Positions 25,722-34,800 of a DNA stretch of 53,116 nucleotides are shown piece after piece. The notes under the pieces are model-generated. The model was not told where the DNA came from, made no database searches, and worked only from the letters and a program-made list of their open reading frames with translations. Made by a program: the position numbers and the translations under genes. Numbering within the stretch: position 1 is the first letter of the stretch; each line of letters starts with the position of its first letter. Source of the DNA: Cetobacterium somerae ATCC BAA-474 (GTDB taxonomy: Bacteria > Fusobacteriota > Fusobacteriia > Fusobacteriales > Fusobacteriaceae); NCBI RefSeq assembly GCF_000479045.1, contig NZ_KI518185.1, forward strand, positions 1-53,116, given 5' to 3'.

Positions 25722-27386
25722 TTATTCACCTCCAATTGTATGTTCATAAGATTTTCCAGCTGGTATTATTGGATAGACATTGTGTTTATAAGACATTTGA
25801 ATATCAACTAAATAAGGTTTATCATTTTCTAATATCTCCTTTAATCTTTTAAGATTATCTACATTATCTATTTTTTCACCCTCTATAAAATGAGCATTTC
25901 CTAATTTTACAAAGTCTGGATTAACATCTAAAATTACACTAGAGTACCTTTTTTCATTAAATAACTCTTGCCACTGCTTTACCATTCCCAAAGCTCCATT
26001 ATTAAAAATAAGTATTTTTACAGGTAGATTATATTGAGCTAATAAAATCAACTCCTGTTGATTCATTTGAAACCCTCCATCACCTAATATAGCTAATACT
26101 TTTTTATCTCTGTTAGCTATTTGAGCTCCAATTGCTGCAGGTAATCCATACCCCATTGTTCCTGCTCCACCAGATGTGCAAAATTGAAATGGTTTTTTTA
26201 TATCTAAATGCTGTGCTGTAAACATCTGATGTTGACCAACATCAGTTACTACAATGTAATTTTCATCTAAAATTTCATTTAACATTTTCAATGTAGTGAT
26301 TTGGTTTAGTTCTCTTTCTTTAAACACATCAACTTTTTCCAAACTCTCTCTCCAACTCTCATAATAAACTTTTAAATCCAATTTTAAAAGTCTATTAAAA
26401 ATATCTTTAGCATTCCCTATAATTGGAAGATCTACAACTATATTTTTGTTTATTTCCGCTTTATCTAACTCTATATGTATCTTTTTAGAGTTTGGTGAAA
26501 ATCTTTTTTTATCCCCTACTATCCTATCATCAAATCTCATTCCAACACATATCAATAGATCACATTCATCAACAGCTCTATTAGCTTCTATTAATCCATG
26601 CATACCTATCATTCCTAAGTACCCTTTATCATCTTTATTAAATATTCCTAAACCCATAAGTGTTGAAACAACAGGAATCTTAGTTCTATTTATAAACTCT
26701 CTTACCTCTTCTACACACCGAGCATTTAAAACTCCTCCTCCTATTACTAATACTGGATTTTTTGAACTATTAAAATAATTTTCAAACTCCTCAATCTCTT
26801 TATCTGTATAAGTTGGTTTAAATTTTCTCATCTCTTGAATATCCTTTTTTAAAAGTATCTCAAATAAAGAGTAATCAACTACTTGTTCTTGAATATTTTT
26901 AGGAATATCTACTAAAACTGGTCCTGGTCTTCCATGTTTTGATAGTGTATAAGCCTCTTTCAATATCTCTGGAAGATCACATATATCTCTCACTAAGTAG
27001 TTATTTTTAGTAATCGGAGATGTTATTCCAATAATATCACTCTCTTGAAAAGAATCCTTTCCTAAAAATGACGTACTCACTTGTCCTGTTATAACAAGTA
27101 AGGGTATAGAGTCCATATGAGCAGTCATTATTCCTGTAACTAAATTTGTCGCTCCAGGACCAGATGTTGCTAAACAAACTCCAGGAACCTTTTTAGTTCT
27201 TGCATAACCATCTGCACTATGAACCGCCCCTTGTTCATGTCTTGTCATATAGTGATTTATCCCTTTAAAATCATATAGTGCATCATAAATAGGAATTACA
27301 GCTCCACCTGGATATCCAAAAATATCTTTAACTCCTAAATACTTTAATGTTTCTAAAACTATTTTAGCTCCTGTTATTTTTTTCAT
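25722..27386 (-). CDS. ilvB: Acetolactate synthase large (catalytic) subunit
   Basis: This thiamine-diphosphate enzyme of 554 residues condenses pyruvate with pyruvate or 2-oxobutyrate. FGYPGGAVIPIYDALYDF and the cofactor-activating Glu in MTRHEQGAVHSADGYAR lie in the N-terminal domain. The FAD/beta domain carries VIGGGVLNARCVEEVREF. The ThDP signature GDGGFQMNQQEL...FNNGALGMVKQW is in the C-terminal domain. It is the biosynthetic, FAD-containing AHAS form, supported by its IlvN partner and by its location in the attenuated ilv operon. Confidence 0.95.
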   Translation of the reverse strand: MKKITGAKIVLETLKYLGVKDIFGYPGGAVIPIYDALYDFKGINHYMTRHEQGAVHSADGYARTKKVPGVCLATSGPGATNLVTGIMTAHMDSIPLLVITGQVSTSFLGKDSFQESDIIGITSPITKNNYLVRDICDLPEILKEAYTLSKHGRPGPVLVDIPKNIQEQVVDYSLFEILLKKDIQEMRKFKPTYTDKEIEEFENYFNSSKNPVLVIGGGVLNARCVEEVREFINRTKIPVVSTLMGLGIFNKDDKGYLGMIGMHGLIEANRAVDECDLLICVGMRFDDRIVGDKKRFSPNSKKIHIELDKAEINKNIVVDLPIIGNAKDIFNRLLKLDLKVYYESWRESLEKVDVFKERELNQITTLKMLNEILDENYIVVTDVGQHQMFTAQHLDIKKPFQFCTSGGAGTMGYGLPAAIGAQIANRDKKVLAILGDGGFQMNQQELILLAQYNLPVKILIFNNGALGMVKQWQELFNEKRYSSVILDVNPDFVKLGNAHFIEGEKIDNVDNLKRLKEILENDKPYLVDIQMSYKHNVYPIIPAGKSYEHTIGGE

Positions 27387-27395
27387 ACTCTCCTC

Positions 27396-29051
27396 CTATT
27401 TCATAACTGCTCCCTCTGATGCATCTGAAACTAACTTCATATATTTTTGTAGCATTCTATTTTTTACATTTTTTTCTAAAATAGACATATTTTTTTTCCT
27501 TTCCTCTATCTCTTCATTAGAAACTAATAGCTCTAGTTTTTTATTGGGTATATCTATTTCAATATAATCTCCATCCTTTACGTAAGCTATAAGTCCACCA
27601 TCTAAAGCTTCTGGTGATATATGGCCTATAGCTGCTCCTCTAGAACCACCTGAAAATCTTCCATCTGTTATTAAAGCACAATACATATCTAGTCCCATTC
27701 CAGAAAGAGCTCCTGTTGGAGATAACATCTCTCTCATTCCTGGTCCTCCTTTAGGTCCTTCATACTTAATAACAATTACATCTCCCTTTTCAATATTCCC
27801 ACCTAAGATAGCCTCTGTAGCACTTTCTTCACAATTAAATACTTTAGCAGTTCCCTTATGAACTAACATACTTGGATGTACTGCACCTGATTTTACAACA
27901 GCACCTTTTGGTGCTAAATTTCCTTTTAATATAGATATACCTCCACTAGTAAAATATGGATTGGAAAAATCTCTAATGACATCTTTATCTAAAACTCTTC
28001 CATTTTCTGCAACTTCTAAAATATTTCTTAATGAAACTGTATTATTTGATTTTAAAAGGTTATATTTTTTTAAAACATTTAATACAGCACTTACTCCACC
28101 AGCCTCATTAAAATCCTCTATAAAAATTGAACTAGCAGGAGATAGTTTTACAATCTGTTTTGTCTTTTTAGATATTTCATCAAAGACATTTAAATCTAAA
28201 CTTATTCCTCCTTCATAAGCTATTGCTGGAATATGTAACGTAGTATTTGTTGAGCCACCTAAAGCCATATCTACCACAACAGAGTTATATAGACTATCTC
28301 TATTTAAAATATCTCTTGCTTTTATATCTCTTTTTAATAACTCCATTATTTGCATTCCTGTTTCTTTTGCTAGTCTCTTTCTCTTTGAATAAACACTAGG
28401 TATTGTTCCATTTCCAGGAAGTGCTATTCCTAAAGCTTCAGTTAAACAGTTCATTGTATTTGCAGTATACATTCCAGAACATGACCCACATGTTTTGCAA
28501 ACTTCATGCTCAGCTTCATTTAACTCTTCTAGTGTCATCTCTTTATTCTGAACTTTTCCAACATACTCAAAAAGATCTGATATCCCTATTTTTTTACCTT
28601 GAAATTTCCCAGCTAGCATTGGACCTCCACTTACAAAAATAGATGGAAGATTTAATCTCATAGCTGCCATTAGCATCCCTGGAACAACCTTATCACAACT
28701 AGGCATAAAAACTAATGCATCAAAAGGCATGGCATAAACTGTTGCTTCAATAGAGTCAGCTATAATCTCCCTTGTTGGAAGAGAGTTATTCATTCCCTCA
28801 TGTCCCATGGCTATCCCATCACAAATAGCTATAGTATTAAATTCCATAGGAACTCCTCCAGACATATAGATTCCAGCCTTCACCTCTTCTACAAGCTCTT
28901 TTAAATGAATATGTCCTGGAACTAACTCATTATATGAGTTGACAACTCCTATTTTAGGAAGAGCTATCTCCTTATCAGTTAACCCCATTGAATAAAACAG
29001 TGACCTATGTGGTGCTCTTGTTAACCCCTTTGTTACAACATCGCTTCTCAT
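27396..29051 (-). CDS. ilvD: Dihydroxy-acid dehydratase
   Basis: IlvD dehydrates 2,3-dihydroxy-3-methyl acids to the 2-oxo acids in Val/Ile synthesis. The enzyme has 551 residues. Cluster-ligand and signature motifs are MPSCDKVVPGMLMAAMRLN (about 117-135), CKTCGSCSGMYTANTMNCLTEALG (about 185-208) and LITDGRFSGGSRGAAIGHISPEA in the C-terminal half. It is the first structural gene of the operon. The GGAGG before its ATG lies about 10 bases downstream of the attenuator's T tract, so its transcription depends on antitermination. Confidence 0.95.
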   Translation of the reverse strand: MRSDVVTKGLTRAPHRSLFYSMGLTDKEIALPKIGVVNSYNELVPGHIHLKELVEEVKAGIYMSGGVPMEFNTIAICDGIAMGHEGMNNSLPTREIIADSIEATVYAMPFDALVFMPSCDKVVPGMLMAAMRLNLPSIFVSGGPMLAGKFQGKKIGISDLFEYVGKVQNKEMTLEELNEAEHEVCKTCGSCSGMYTANTMNCLTEALGIALPGNGTIPSVYSKRKRLAKETGMQIMELLKRDIKARDILNRDSLYNSVVVDMALGGSTNTTLHIPAIAYEGGISLDLNVFDEISKKTKQIVKLSPASSIFIEDFNEAGGVSAVLNVLKKYNLLKSNNTVSLRNILEVAENGRVLDKDVIRDFSNPYFTSGGISILKGNLAPKGAVVKSGAVHPSMLVHKGTAKVFNCEESATEAILGGNIEKGDVIVIKYEGPKGGPGMREMLSPTGALSGMGLDMYCALITDGRFSGGSRGAAIGHISPEALDGGLIAYVKDGDYIEIDIPNKKLELLVSNEEIEERKKNMSILEKNVKNRMLQKYMKLVSDASEGAVMK

Positions 29052-29080
29052 TACTAACCTCCTCCAAGTAAAAAATATAT

Positions 29081-29168
29081 AAAAAAAGAGCTTAAATCCG
29101 TAGACTTAAGCTCTTAAAACTTCTAACTATTGCTCAAGCCTTTATTTTTTAAACAAAATAAGGCTTGA
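29081..29168 (-). promoter_or_regulatory. Transcription attenuator of the ilv operon
   Basis: Reading the minus strand, helix 1:2 (plus 29134-29168) is TCAAGCCTTATTTT against AAATAAAGGCTTGA. The terminator 3:4 (plus 29081-29115) is AAGAGCTTAA/TTTAAGCTCTT followed by TTTTTTT. Arm 2 extended by GC (GGCTTGAGC, plus 29132-29140) can instead pair with GCTTAAGTC (plus 29103-29111) over 9 bases including two G-U pairs, which would break the terminator. This is the classical arrangement of peptide-leader attenuation. Confidence 0.8.
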
Positions 29169-29190
29169 ATATTTTCAGAGAAACAACTCG

Positions 29191-29253
29191 TCAAATCCAA
29201 ACCCAAAAGCATATTATTATAATTATAGTAAATAGGTTTTTGAATTTGTTCAT
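29191..29253 (-). CDS. ilvL: ilv operon leader peptide (20 residues)
   Basis: The peptide is MNKFKNLFTIIIIICFWVWI, with five consecutive Ile codons (ATA ATT ATA ATA ATA), then a Val and a final Ile. AAGGAGG precedes the ATG, and a consensus promoter lies 32 bases upstream of it. The stop codon is 23 bases before the first attenuator helix. Regulatory codons match the end product of the downstream genes, so ribosome stalling at Ile codons should signal isoleucine starvation. The GGTTTGGA sequence near the end of the frame can pair with TTCAAGCC, the 5' arm of helix 1:2, which would let a stalled ribosome free arm 2 for antitermination. Confidence 0.82.
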   Translation of the reverse strand: MNKFKNLFTIIIIICFWVWI

Positions 29254-29284
29254 GAGTGCTTCCTCCTTTTTCTAATTTTTATAG

Positions 29285-29313
29285 ATTTTATATTAATTTT
29301 TTTTAAATGTCAA
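29285..29313 (-). promoter_or_regulatory. Promoter of the ilv operon
   Basis: On the minus strand TTGACA (plus 29308-29313) and TAAAAT (plus 29285-29290) are 17 bases apart, upstream of the leader peptide. Confidence 0.8.
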
Positions 29314-29328
29314 CATTTTTTTATTTTT

Positions 29329-29817
29329 TTAAAATCCAAAGGGGTTATATCTAACACTTGATCCTACAGATTTACTTTTTGTCATTGTTCTTTCAACTGA
29401 GTTTGAGTGAGTCGTTGTATTTGAATTTCTTGTTGTAGTTGTCATAGTTCCATTAGAACCATATGGTTGTGTATATGTCTCAGTTTTACTAGTTCCAACA
29501 GTATTTGATGTTGACGTTCCTGTTTTATGAGTTTCTGTAACTGTTTTATTTTTTCCATATATTTCATTACTAAATCCACTGCCCGTATGTCCAAAACTAC
29601 TACTGCTTGAACTTCCAAAATTATTATTAAAATTACGTTCGAAATCATGGTTAAAAGAGTTGTTGTTTGATCCGTTATATAATGCCGTAGCTAATATTGT
29701 ATTAGCCACTAAATTCATATCTAATCCATTTCCTCTTGTTTGTTGTCCCTCATATGATGTTGCAGCACATCCTGTTAAAATAAAAAATATTAGTAAAATT
29801 CCATTTATCTTTTTCAT
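29329..29817 (-). CDS. Low-complexity lipoprotein
   Basis: The 162-residue protein has a type II signal: MKKINGILLIFFILTGC, with the lipobox LTGC and lipidation at Cys17. The mature part is dominated by Ser, Thr, Asn and Gly (SNNNSFNHDF, GSSSSSSFGHTGSG, TTTTRNSNTTTHSNS) and lacks any domain I recognise. A flexible, surface-exposed or envelope-tethered protein is likely. It lies directly upstream of the ilv promoter on the same strand, but nothing links it functionally to ilv. A second frame within it is an overlapping shadow. Confidence 0.8.
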   Translation of the reverse strand: MKKINGILLIFFILTGCAATSYEGQQTRGNGLDMNLVANTILATALYNGSNNNSFNHDFERNFNNNFGSSSSSSFGHTGSGFSNEIYGKNKTVTETHKTGTSTSNTVGTSKTETYTQPYGSNGTMTTTTRNSNTTTHSNSVERTMTKSKSVGSSVRYNPFGF

Positions 29818-29937
29818 ACTCTATCTCCTTTTTTAATAATTAAATTAATTTTTTACATTATATACTACTATAAAAATATTGATATTTATTTTTTTATACA
29901 CGAATCCTTCAAAAAAGTACATGATTTTTTATTTTTG

Positions 29938-29966
29938 TTGAATTTTCCACAATTTTATTATATACT
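29938..29966 (+). promoter_or_regulatory. Promoter of the MarR-GNAT pair
   Basis: TTGAAT (29938-29943) and TATACT (29961-29966) are 17 bases apart, about 30 bases before the ATG at 29997. Confidence 0.65.
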
Positions 29967-29996
29967 TATCTAAATATATTTTTAAAGGTGAGTTAT

Positions 29997-30449
29997 ATGA
30001 AAGAAATCCTAAGAGAAATAGGAATGATTAGTCGATGTTGTGCAACTATTAGTGATATTGAATTTAAAGAGATTAATCTTTCAAAAGGTCAATATCTATA
30101 TCTTGTAAGAATTTATGAAAATCCCGGAATAATTCAGGATAAAGTTGCATCACTCTTAAAGGTTGATAGATCTACTGCAGCTAAATCTATTAAAAAATTA
30201 GTTGAACATGGATTAGTAAAAAAAGAAAAAGATGAGCATAACAAAAAAGAGTTAAAACTTTATTGTACTGAAAAAGGAGCAGAACTTTATCCTTTTCTCC
30301 AAAGAGAAGAGGAATATTCTACTGAGGTTATAACTGAAAATATTACTCAAGATGAAATTGAAACTACACTTAAAACTCTTTATAAAATGAGAATTAATAT
30401 TGAAAAAGAGTGGGAAAATATGAAAAAAGGCATTATTAGGAGGTATTAA
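29997..30449 (+). CDS. MarR family transcriptional regulator
   Basis: The 150-residue winged-helix regulator has LSKGQYLYLVRIYENPGIIQDKVASLLKVDRSTAAKSIKKLVEHGLVKKEKDEHNKKELKLYCTEKG as recognition helix and wing, and terminal helices for dimerisation. I use the ATG at 29997, where AAAGGTG is well placed. An upstream GTG at 29988 lies inside that site. One base separates its stop from the next start, so it is translationally coupled to a GNAT acetyltransferase that it probably controls. The ligand is unknown. Confidence 0.88.
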   Translation: MKEILREIGMISRCCATISDIEFKEINLSKGQYLYLVRIYENPGIIQDKVASLLKVDRSTAAKSIKKLVEHGLVKKEKDEHNKKELKLYCTEKGAELYPFLQREEEYSTEVITENITQDEIETTLKTLYKMRINIEKEWENMKKGIIRRY

Positions 30450-30450
30450 T

Positions 30451-30891
30451 ATGATAATATGTAAAAAATTTAATGAATTAACACTAGAGGAACTTTATGA
30501 AATTTTAAAGTTAAGATCTGAAGTTTTTGTTGTAGAACAAAATTGTATCTATAATGATATTGATGGAAAAGATTTAACATCAAGTCATATAATGATAAAA
30601 GAAAATGGAAAAATAAAGGCTTACTTAAGAGCCTTACAACCTGGAGTTTCATATGAAGATGCTTCTCTAGGAAGAGTTTTAGTTTCTCCAGATGCCAGAG
30701 GTAAAGGATATGCTAAAACCATTGTCACAAAAGGTGTTGAGTATATTTTAAATAATTTCAATACTACAAAAATTACTATTGGTGCTCAAGAGTATTTAAA
30801 AAACTTCTATAGTGAAATTGGATTTAAACCAATTTCTGAGGTTTATGATGAAGATGGTATCCCTCATTTAGATATGACTTTTGAAAAATAA
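30451..30891 (+). CDS. GNAT family N-acetyltransferase, ElaA-like
   Basis: The 146-residue acetyltransferase has ILKLRSEVFVVEQNCIYNDIDGKDLTSSH near the N-terminus, which matches the ElaA group. The acetyl-CoA loop is LGRVLVSPDARGKGYAKTIV (about 73-92). The C-terminal strand is EIGFKPISEVYDEDGIPHLDM, where the His is typical of ElaA. The acceptor is unknown. It is cotranscribed with the MarR gene and ends at a strong terminator. Confidence 0.9.
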   Translation: MIICKKFNELTLEELYEILKLRSEVFVVEQNCIYNDIDGKDLTSSHIMIKENGKIKAYLRALQPGVSYEDASLGRVLVSPDARGKGYAKTIVTKGVEYILNNFNTTKITIGAQEYLKNFYSEIGFKPISEVYDEDGIPHLDMTFEK

Positions 30892-30903
30892 AATTACAAC
30901 TTG

Positions 30904-30934
30904 AAAAAGGAGCTTTGTAAAGCTCCTTTTTTTT
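30904..30934. terminator. Bidirectional terminator
   Basis: AAAAAGGAGCTTT and AAAGCTCCTTTTTTTT form a stem between the convergent acetyltransferase and first autotransporter genes. Confidence 0.88.
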
Positions 30935-33900
30935 AGAATCTATAACTTAAACCAGCACCAATTTTCCACGAATTTTCATCTTCAAATATATATCTATAAT
31001 CTATATATAAATCAAGACTACTAATATCTATTTTTTCTATATCAACTTTTAATCCAACTTCTTTAGAAAATTGATTTTCTCTATCTACTTTTATTTTTAC
31101 CTTCTCATTCTCTACATTTTTCAAACTTACTTTTAAATCATCATTTGAACTATTTATCTCTTGTCCTAATCCACCCATCAATTTAAGAGTTAACATGTAA
31201 CTTTTTGGATTAAAAACTTTTCCTATCCCAACTTGAGCTTTTACTTTTCCAAAGAATCTATTTAATTCATCAACCTTTAATTCATACTCTCCACCTGACT
31301 CATTTATTTTATTTTGGAATATACCCATTGCATGGGCACCAAGTTCTGGCTCTAAGAAAAAATTAGAAACATTATATCTTTTGGATATTTTTCCTGAAGT
31401 TCCAACATAAAAGTTTTTAGTATTTCCTTTATACTTCTCATTTATCTCTTCATACATAGGAGCAAAATCTTGATAATTTAAATAACTTAAGTTAAACTTT
31501 CTTTTTATATCACCTTTAGAAAAACCTAAATATAAAGTGCTTATAGCTTTTACATCTTCGTAGTCATAATTTAAAAATGCTGTTCCTTGAAGAAAATTAT
31601 CCTCTCTCTCTCCAACATTAGATTTATAATCACTATCTAACCTAGTATAACTAAAGACTAATCCATAATCTGATTTTTTATCTAAATAGAACTGCTTACC
31701 TAAATAAAATCCATTTAAACTATCATCATGTCCTTCTACACGATCAAACCCTTTTTGTCTGAATCTTTCAAAAGTATATCCAACTATATAACTACTTTTT
31801 CTATCATTTCTAAGCTTTTGATTTAAATTTTCTAATATATCTTCAGTGGTATAAATTATACTATCTCTTGTTTGAAATATAATAGCCGGATATAAATCTC
31901 TACCAAAAAATTTATCTAAATAGTAATTATACTGATTTATATTTTTAGAACTTCTTAATATATCAAAAAACTTATCTTTAGATGAGTTATCGCTATCATA
32001 GTATATTTTTTCTAAAAATTCACCAACTTCTATTTCTGTAATCTCTCTAAAATCTTTTCTTCTCATATATACTGAATCTTCACTTGAAGTGACATCATAT
32101 AGATATGAGTAAGATTCAAAATTTTGAGCATCAAAAGAAAGTGGGACAAGTGCAAAAGAACTATCTTCTGCACTATATTTAGCCTGAGCATAACTCAAAC
32201 CCAATGTTGCCATTTGTAGTGCTGTATTTGTAGTTCCTCCTTTTTCCATAACTAATTTCCCATTAGGACCATTTGTTATTCCTTTAGAAGCTATAATATC
32301 TCCATAATTAAATAGAGTTCCTCCAGATATTAAACTACCTGAGTTTCCCAAATTTACAATTCCTTTATTTGTTGCTGTTCCTCCTGAAACATTAAATGCA
32401 AAGTTATCTACTGCTCCATCTAATATGTTTATTGTACCGCTGCCTCCATTTACTAACGATAAATTTCCTGAAGATGCCATGGCATTAATATTAGAACCAC
32501 CTATTGTTATCGTTCCATTATTTAAAGCACTGCCACTTCCATTTACATACATTCCACCATTAGTACCTGAATACACTCCAAAAACAGGCGTGTATGTTAT
32601 TGTCCCTTCATTTATTATTGCTGCTCCATTTTTACCATACATTCCATACTTTGTTTTTTTTATCGCTATCTCTCCTGAACTTGTATTTGTTGCTGTTCCA
32701 CTTCCTGAAATAGAGATTGCTGCTGTTCCATTTGTTAAATTTATTATCCCATTATTCTCTATACTTCCAGCACCATTAGAAACAATACCATAATAAGCTC
32801 CTTGCCCTTGATATCCATCTTTAATTGTTCCAAAGTTTCTAAATAGACTATTGGCTGTTGTATTATATAAAACAACTCCTGATCCTAAAACAGAGATATT
32901 TATGTCTCCATTATTTGTCCCTGTGGCGTCTCCTGATAGTAAAACTCCATGTTGATATGCTCCTGCATTTATAATTCCGTTATTTACTACATTTCCTGAA
33001 TTATTCATAACAATCCCATAATTATCTACTCCACCATCTATCGTTATCGTTGCTCCTTGATAGTTGACAATAGATCCACCATTCTCACCATAAATAACTA
33101 CTGATTGTTCAAATTCATCTGCTAATTTTAGTGACACTGTTCCATAGTTTGTTATATTTCCTGTTCCTGATAAATACATTGTATATTTTACATTTTCAGA
33201 GTTCAAAGTATTATAATTCAACGCTGTTCCACTACCTAAAACTGCCATTTTTGCAATCTCTGTATTATCTGTTGTGATAGTGCTATTATATCCACTGCCT
33301 CCATTCACTATAATACCGCCATTTTGAGATAACATCCCGTAACTTGTATTTATTAAATTTATTGACGAAAAGTTATAACTACTTCCTTGTCCGTTTACAA
33401 GTATTCCTGCCACACCATTAGATATATCTATTTTTCCATAGTTTTGAGTACTTGAGTTACCGTTTATTAATATTCCTACTTGGGCATCTCCTTTAATAAC
33501 TCCATTCTCTTCATTTAATAAAAATGAATCCTCACTGGCATTATTTGCTACCATACCTATTCCTTGAGAATTTATAGAGATTACCCCTGAGTTAAATATA
33601 CTTCCATTTTTTTCTACGAGCATAGCCAGCTGCTTATTTCCTACATTGATTGTTCCAATGTTCTCTCCAACTCCCTGCTCAGTTACATAAATTCCAACTC
33701 CTGTTTGAGAGTTTGAAACAGATATAGTTCCCAAGTTCCTTCCTTCTCCCTCTCCTACAATTCCCATTCCCACATCATTTCCAATTCCTTCTACAACTAT
33801 AGTTCCCTCTTCTCCATTTATTATTTTAGCTCCATTTAAAGACAACATACCTACATAACTTATATCGCTGCTGTCTCCATTTACTAAAATATTTTTAACA

Positions 33901-34361
33901 TTCTCAGCTGTAAATCCAGATTGAATAGCTCCCATACCAGTCAATATTCCACTACTTGAAGAAACTATTACATCTTCTGAATCAACATATGTATGAGTAT
34001 TCCAAATCCAATTATTTTCAAAGAAAATTTCTGTATATTTATCTTCTGGTATTTCTGGTTTATCTGGATTTGTAGGTTTTACAGGCGGTATATTTTCATC
34101 AGGTGGCACTGGTATTTCAGGTTTAATAGGTTTATCTGAATCTGGATTTATAAGAGGAGGGATTGTTGGATTTTCATCTGACGAACTCATCATAAGAGAT
34201 AGTCCCTCATCTTCAACTCCTACATCTTTAAAGTTTTTTTCATTTGATTTAAAATAATTAAAATTTGTAAAAAATATAACTCCTGTATCATCATTACTAG
34301 ATAATGATGTTTTATTTAAAATAATTAGTAATGAAAAAAGAAATAGCAATTTTTCTTTCAT
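30933..34361 (-). CDS. Type V autotransporter, first paralogue (1,142 residues)
   Basis: This is an outer-membrane, surface-exposed protein. Reading from the ATG at 34361 there is a signal peptide (KEKLLFLFSLLIILNKTSLSS), a conserved fusobacterial motif FFTNFNYFKSNEKNFKDV, a Pro-rich linker (about 60-110), and a long passenger of short beta-helix repeats of the form NNGxI/NYGTI/INxGxG (about 115-720). A C-terminal beta-barrel (about 850-1142) ends in Tyr-Arg-Phe, as the barrel-assembly signal requires. I prefer MKEK over an ATG four codons upstream because GTGAGGTG sits just before it. The passenger repeat type is that of adhesins in this phylum. The receptor is unknown. It is paralogous to the gene at 43,163. 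Confidence 0.88.
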   Translation of the reverse strand: MKEKLLFLFSLLIILNKTSLSSNDDTGVIFFTNFNYFKSNEKNFKDVGVEDEGLSLMMSSSDENPTIPPLINPDSDKPIKPEIPVPPDENIPPVKPTNPDKPEIPEDKYTEIFFENNWIWNTHTYVDSEDVIVSSSSGILTGMGAIQSGFTAENVKNILVNGDSSDISYVGMLSLNGAKIINGEEGTIVVEGIGNDVGMGIVGEGEGRNLGTISVSNSQTGVGIYVTEQGVGENIGTINVGNKQLAMLVEKNGSIFNSGVISINSQGIGMVANNASEDSFLLNEENGVIKGDAQVGILINGNSSTQNYGKIDISNGVAGILVNGQGSSYNFSSINLINTSYGMLSQNGGIIVNGGSGYNSTITTDNTEIAKMAVLGSGTALNYNTLNSENVKYTMYLSGTGNITNYGTVSLKLADEFEQSVVIYGENGGSIVNYQGATITIDGGVDNYGIVMNNSGNVVNNGIINAGAYQHGVLLSGDATGTNNGDINISVLGSGVVLYNTTANSLFRNFGTIKDGYQGQGAYYGIVSNGAGSIENNGIINLTNGTAAISISGSGTATNTSSGEIAIKKTKYGMYGKNGAAIINEGTITYTPVFGVYSGTNGGMYVNGSGSALNNGTITIGGSNINAMASSGNLSLVNGGSGTINILDGAVDNFAFNVSGGTATNKGIVNLGNSGSLISGGTLFNYGDIIASKGITNGPNGKLVMEKGGTTNTALQMATLGLSYAQAKYSAEDSSFALVPLSFDAQNFESYSYLYDVTSSEDSVYMRRKDFREITEIEVGEFLEKIYYDSDNSSKDKFFDILRSSKNINQYNYYLDKFFGRDLYPAIIFQTRDSIIYTTEDILENLNQKLRNDRKSSYIVGYTFERFRQKGFDRVEGHDDSLNGFYLGKQFYLDKKSDYGLVFSYTRLDSDYKSNVGEREDNFLQGTAFLNYDYEDVKAISTLYLGFSKGDIKRKFNLSYLNYQDFAPMYEEINEKYKGNTKNFYVGTSGKISKRYNVSNFFLEPELGAHAMGIFQNKINESGGEYELKVDELNRFFGKVKAQVGIGKVFNPKSYMLTLKLMGGLGQEINSSNDDLKVSLKNVENEKVKIKVDRENQFSKEVGLKVDIEKIDISSLDLYIDYRYIFEDENSWKIGAGLSYRF

Positions 34362-34462
34362 AAAACACCTCACTTTTTTATGTTGGTCTTTATAAACTTA
34401 GTTTTCTTAAACTAACTTACTTAAAAAACTTGCTATTTCTTCTATTAATTTTTTTATTCTTT

Positions 34463-34783
34463 TTATTTTATCTCCATCAACTCTAACACAACTCCATCTC
34501 TTAAAACAAAAGCTATTTTGCAGTTTTCATTTACCACAGTTGGTTCTAATAAAACCTTATCACATGTTGGTAAAACTTTTTCAATACTTTCTACCTCAAC
34601 TGCAATATGTGTTTGAGTCTGAATCTCTTTAGCCATCCAAGAGTCTTTTTCAAATCTTAGATATTCAAACTTAAACTCATCCTTTTCTGGGTCTGAAATC
34701 CATACTTTCATATCTTCACAATACTCTTCATTTGGCATTTTTTTATCAGTAGGTGCTCCTATATGAACAAATTTTTTAAACAT
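34463..34783 (-). CDS. Small VOC-fold (glyoxalase-like) protein
   Basis: The 106-residue protein has one vicinal-oxygen-chelate domain. The possible metal ligands are in the expected places: His in KFVHIGAP (about 7), Glu in FKFEYLRF (about 40), His in THIAVEV (about 59) and Glu in VLELMEI (about 103). VOC enzymes include isomerases, epimerases and lyases acting on oxo compounds. It is the last gene of the dhaL-dhaK-lsrF unit, 17 bases from lsrF. A plausible role is an isomerase on the phosphorylated ketone, the step done by LsrG in enteric bacteria, although LsrG has a different fold. That role is inferred only from context. Confidence 0.7.
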   Translation of the reverse strand: MFKKFVHIGAPTDKKMPNEEYCEDMKVWISDPEKDEFKFEYLRFEKDSWMAKEIQTQTHIAVEVESIEKVLPTCDKVLLEPTVVNENCKIAFVLRDGVVLELMEIK

Positions 34784-34800
34784 CTTATACCTCCTACTTC

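Noticed and set aside
29052-29253. T-box riboswitch upstream of ilvD
   Set aside because: No T-box consensus or specifier stem is visible. The short Ile-rich frame plus alternative helices fits peptide attenuation better.
32425-32793. Pro/Val-rich plus-strand frame
   Set aside because: Antisense shadow of the repetitive autotransporter passenger. A similar frame at 46,311-46,772 lies opposite the other paralogue.
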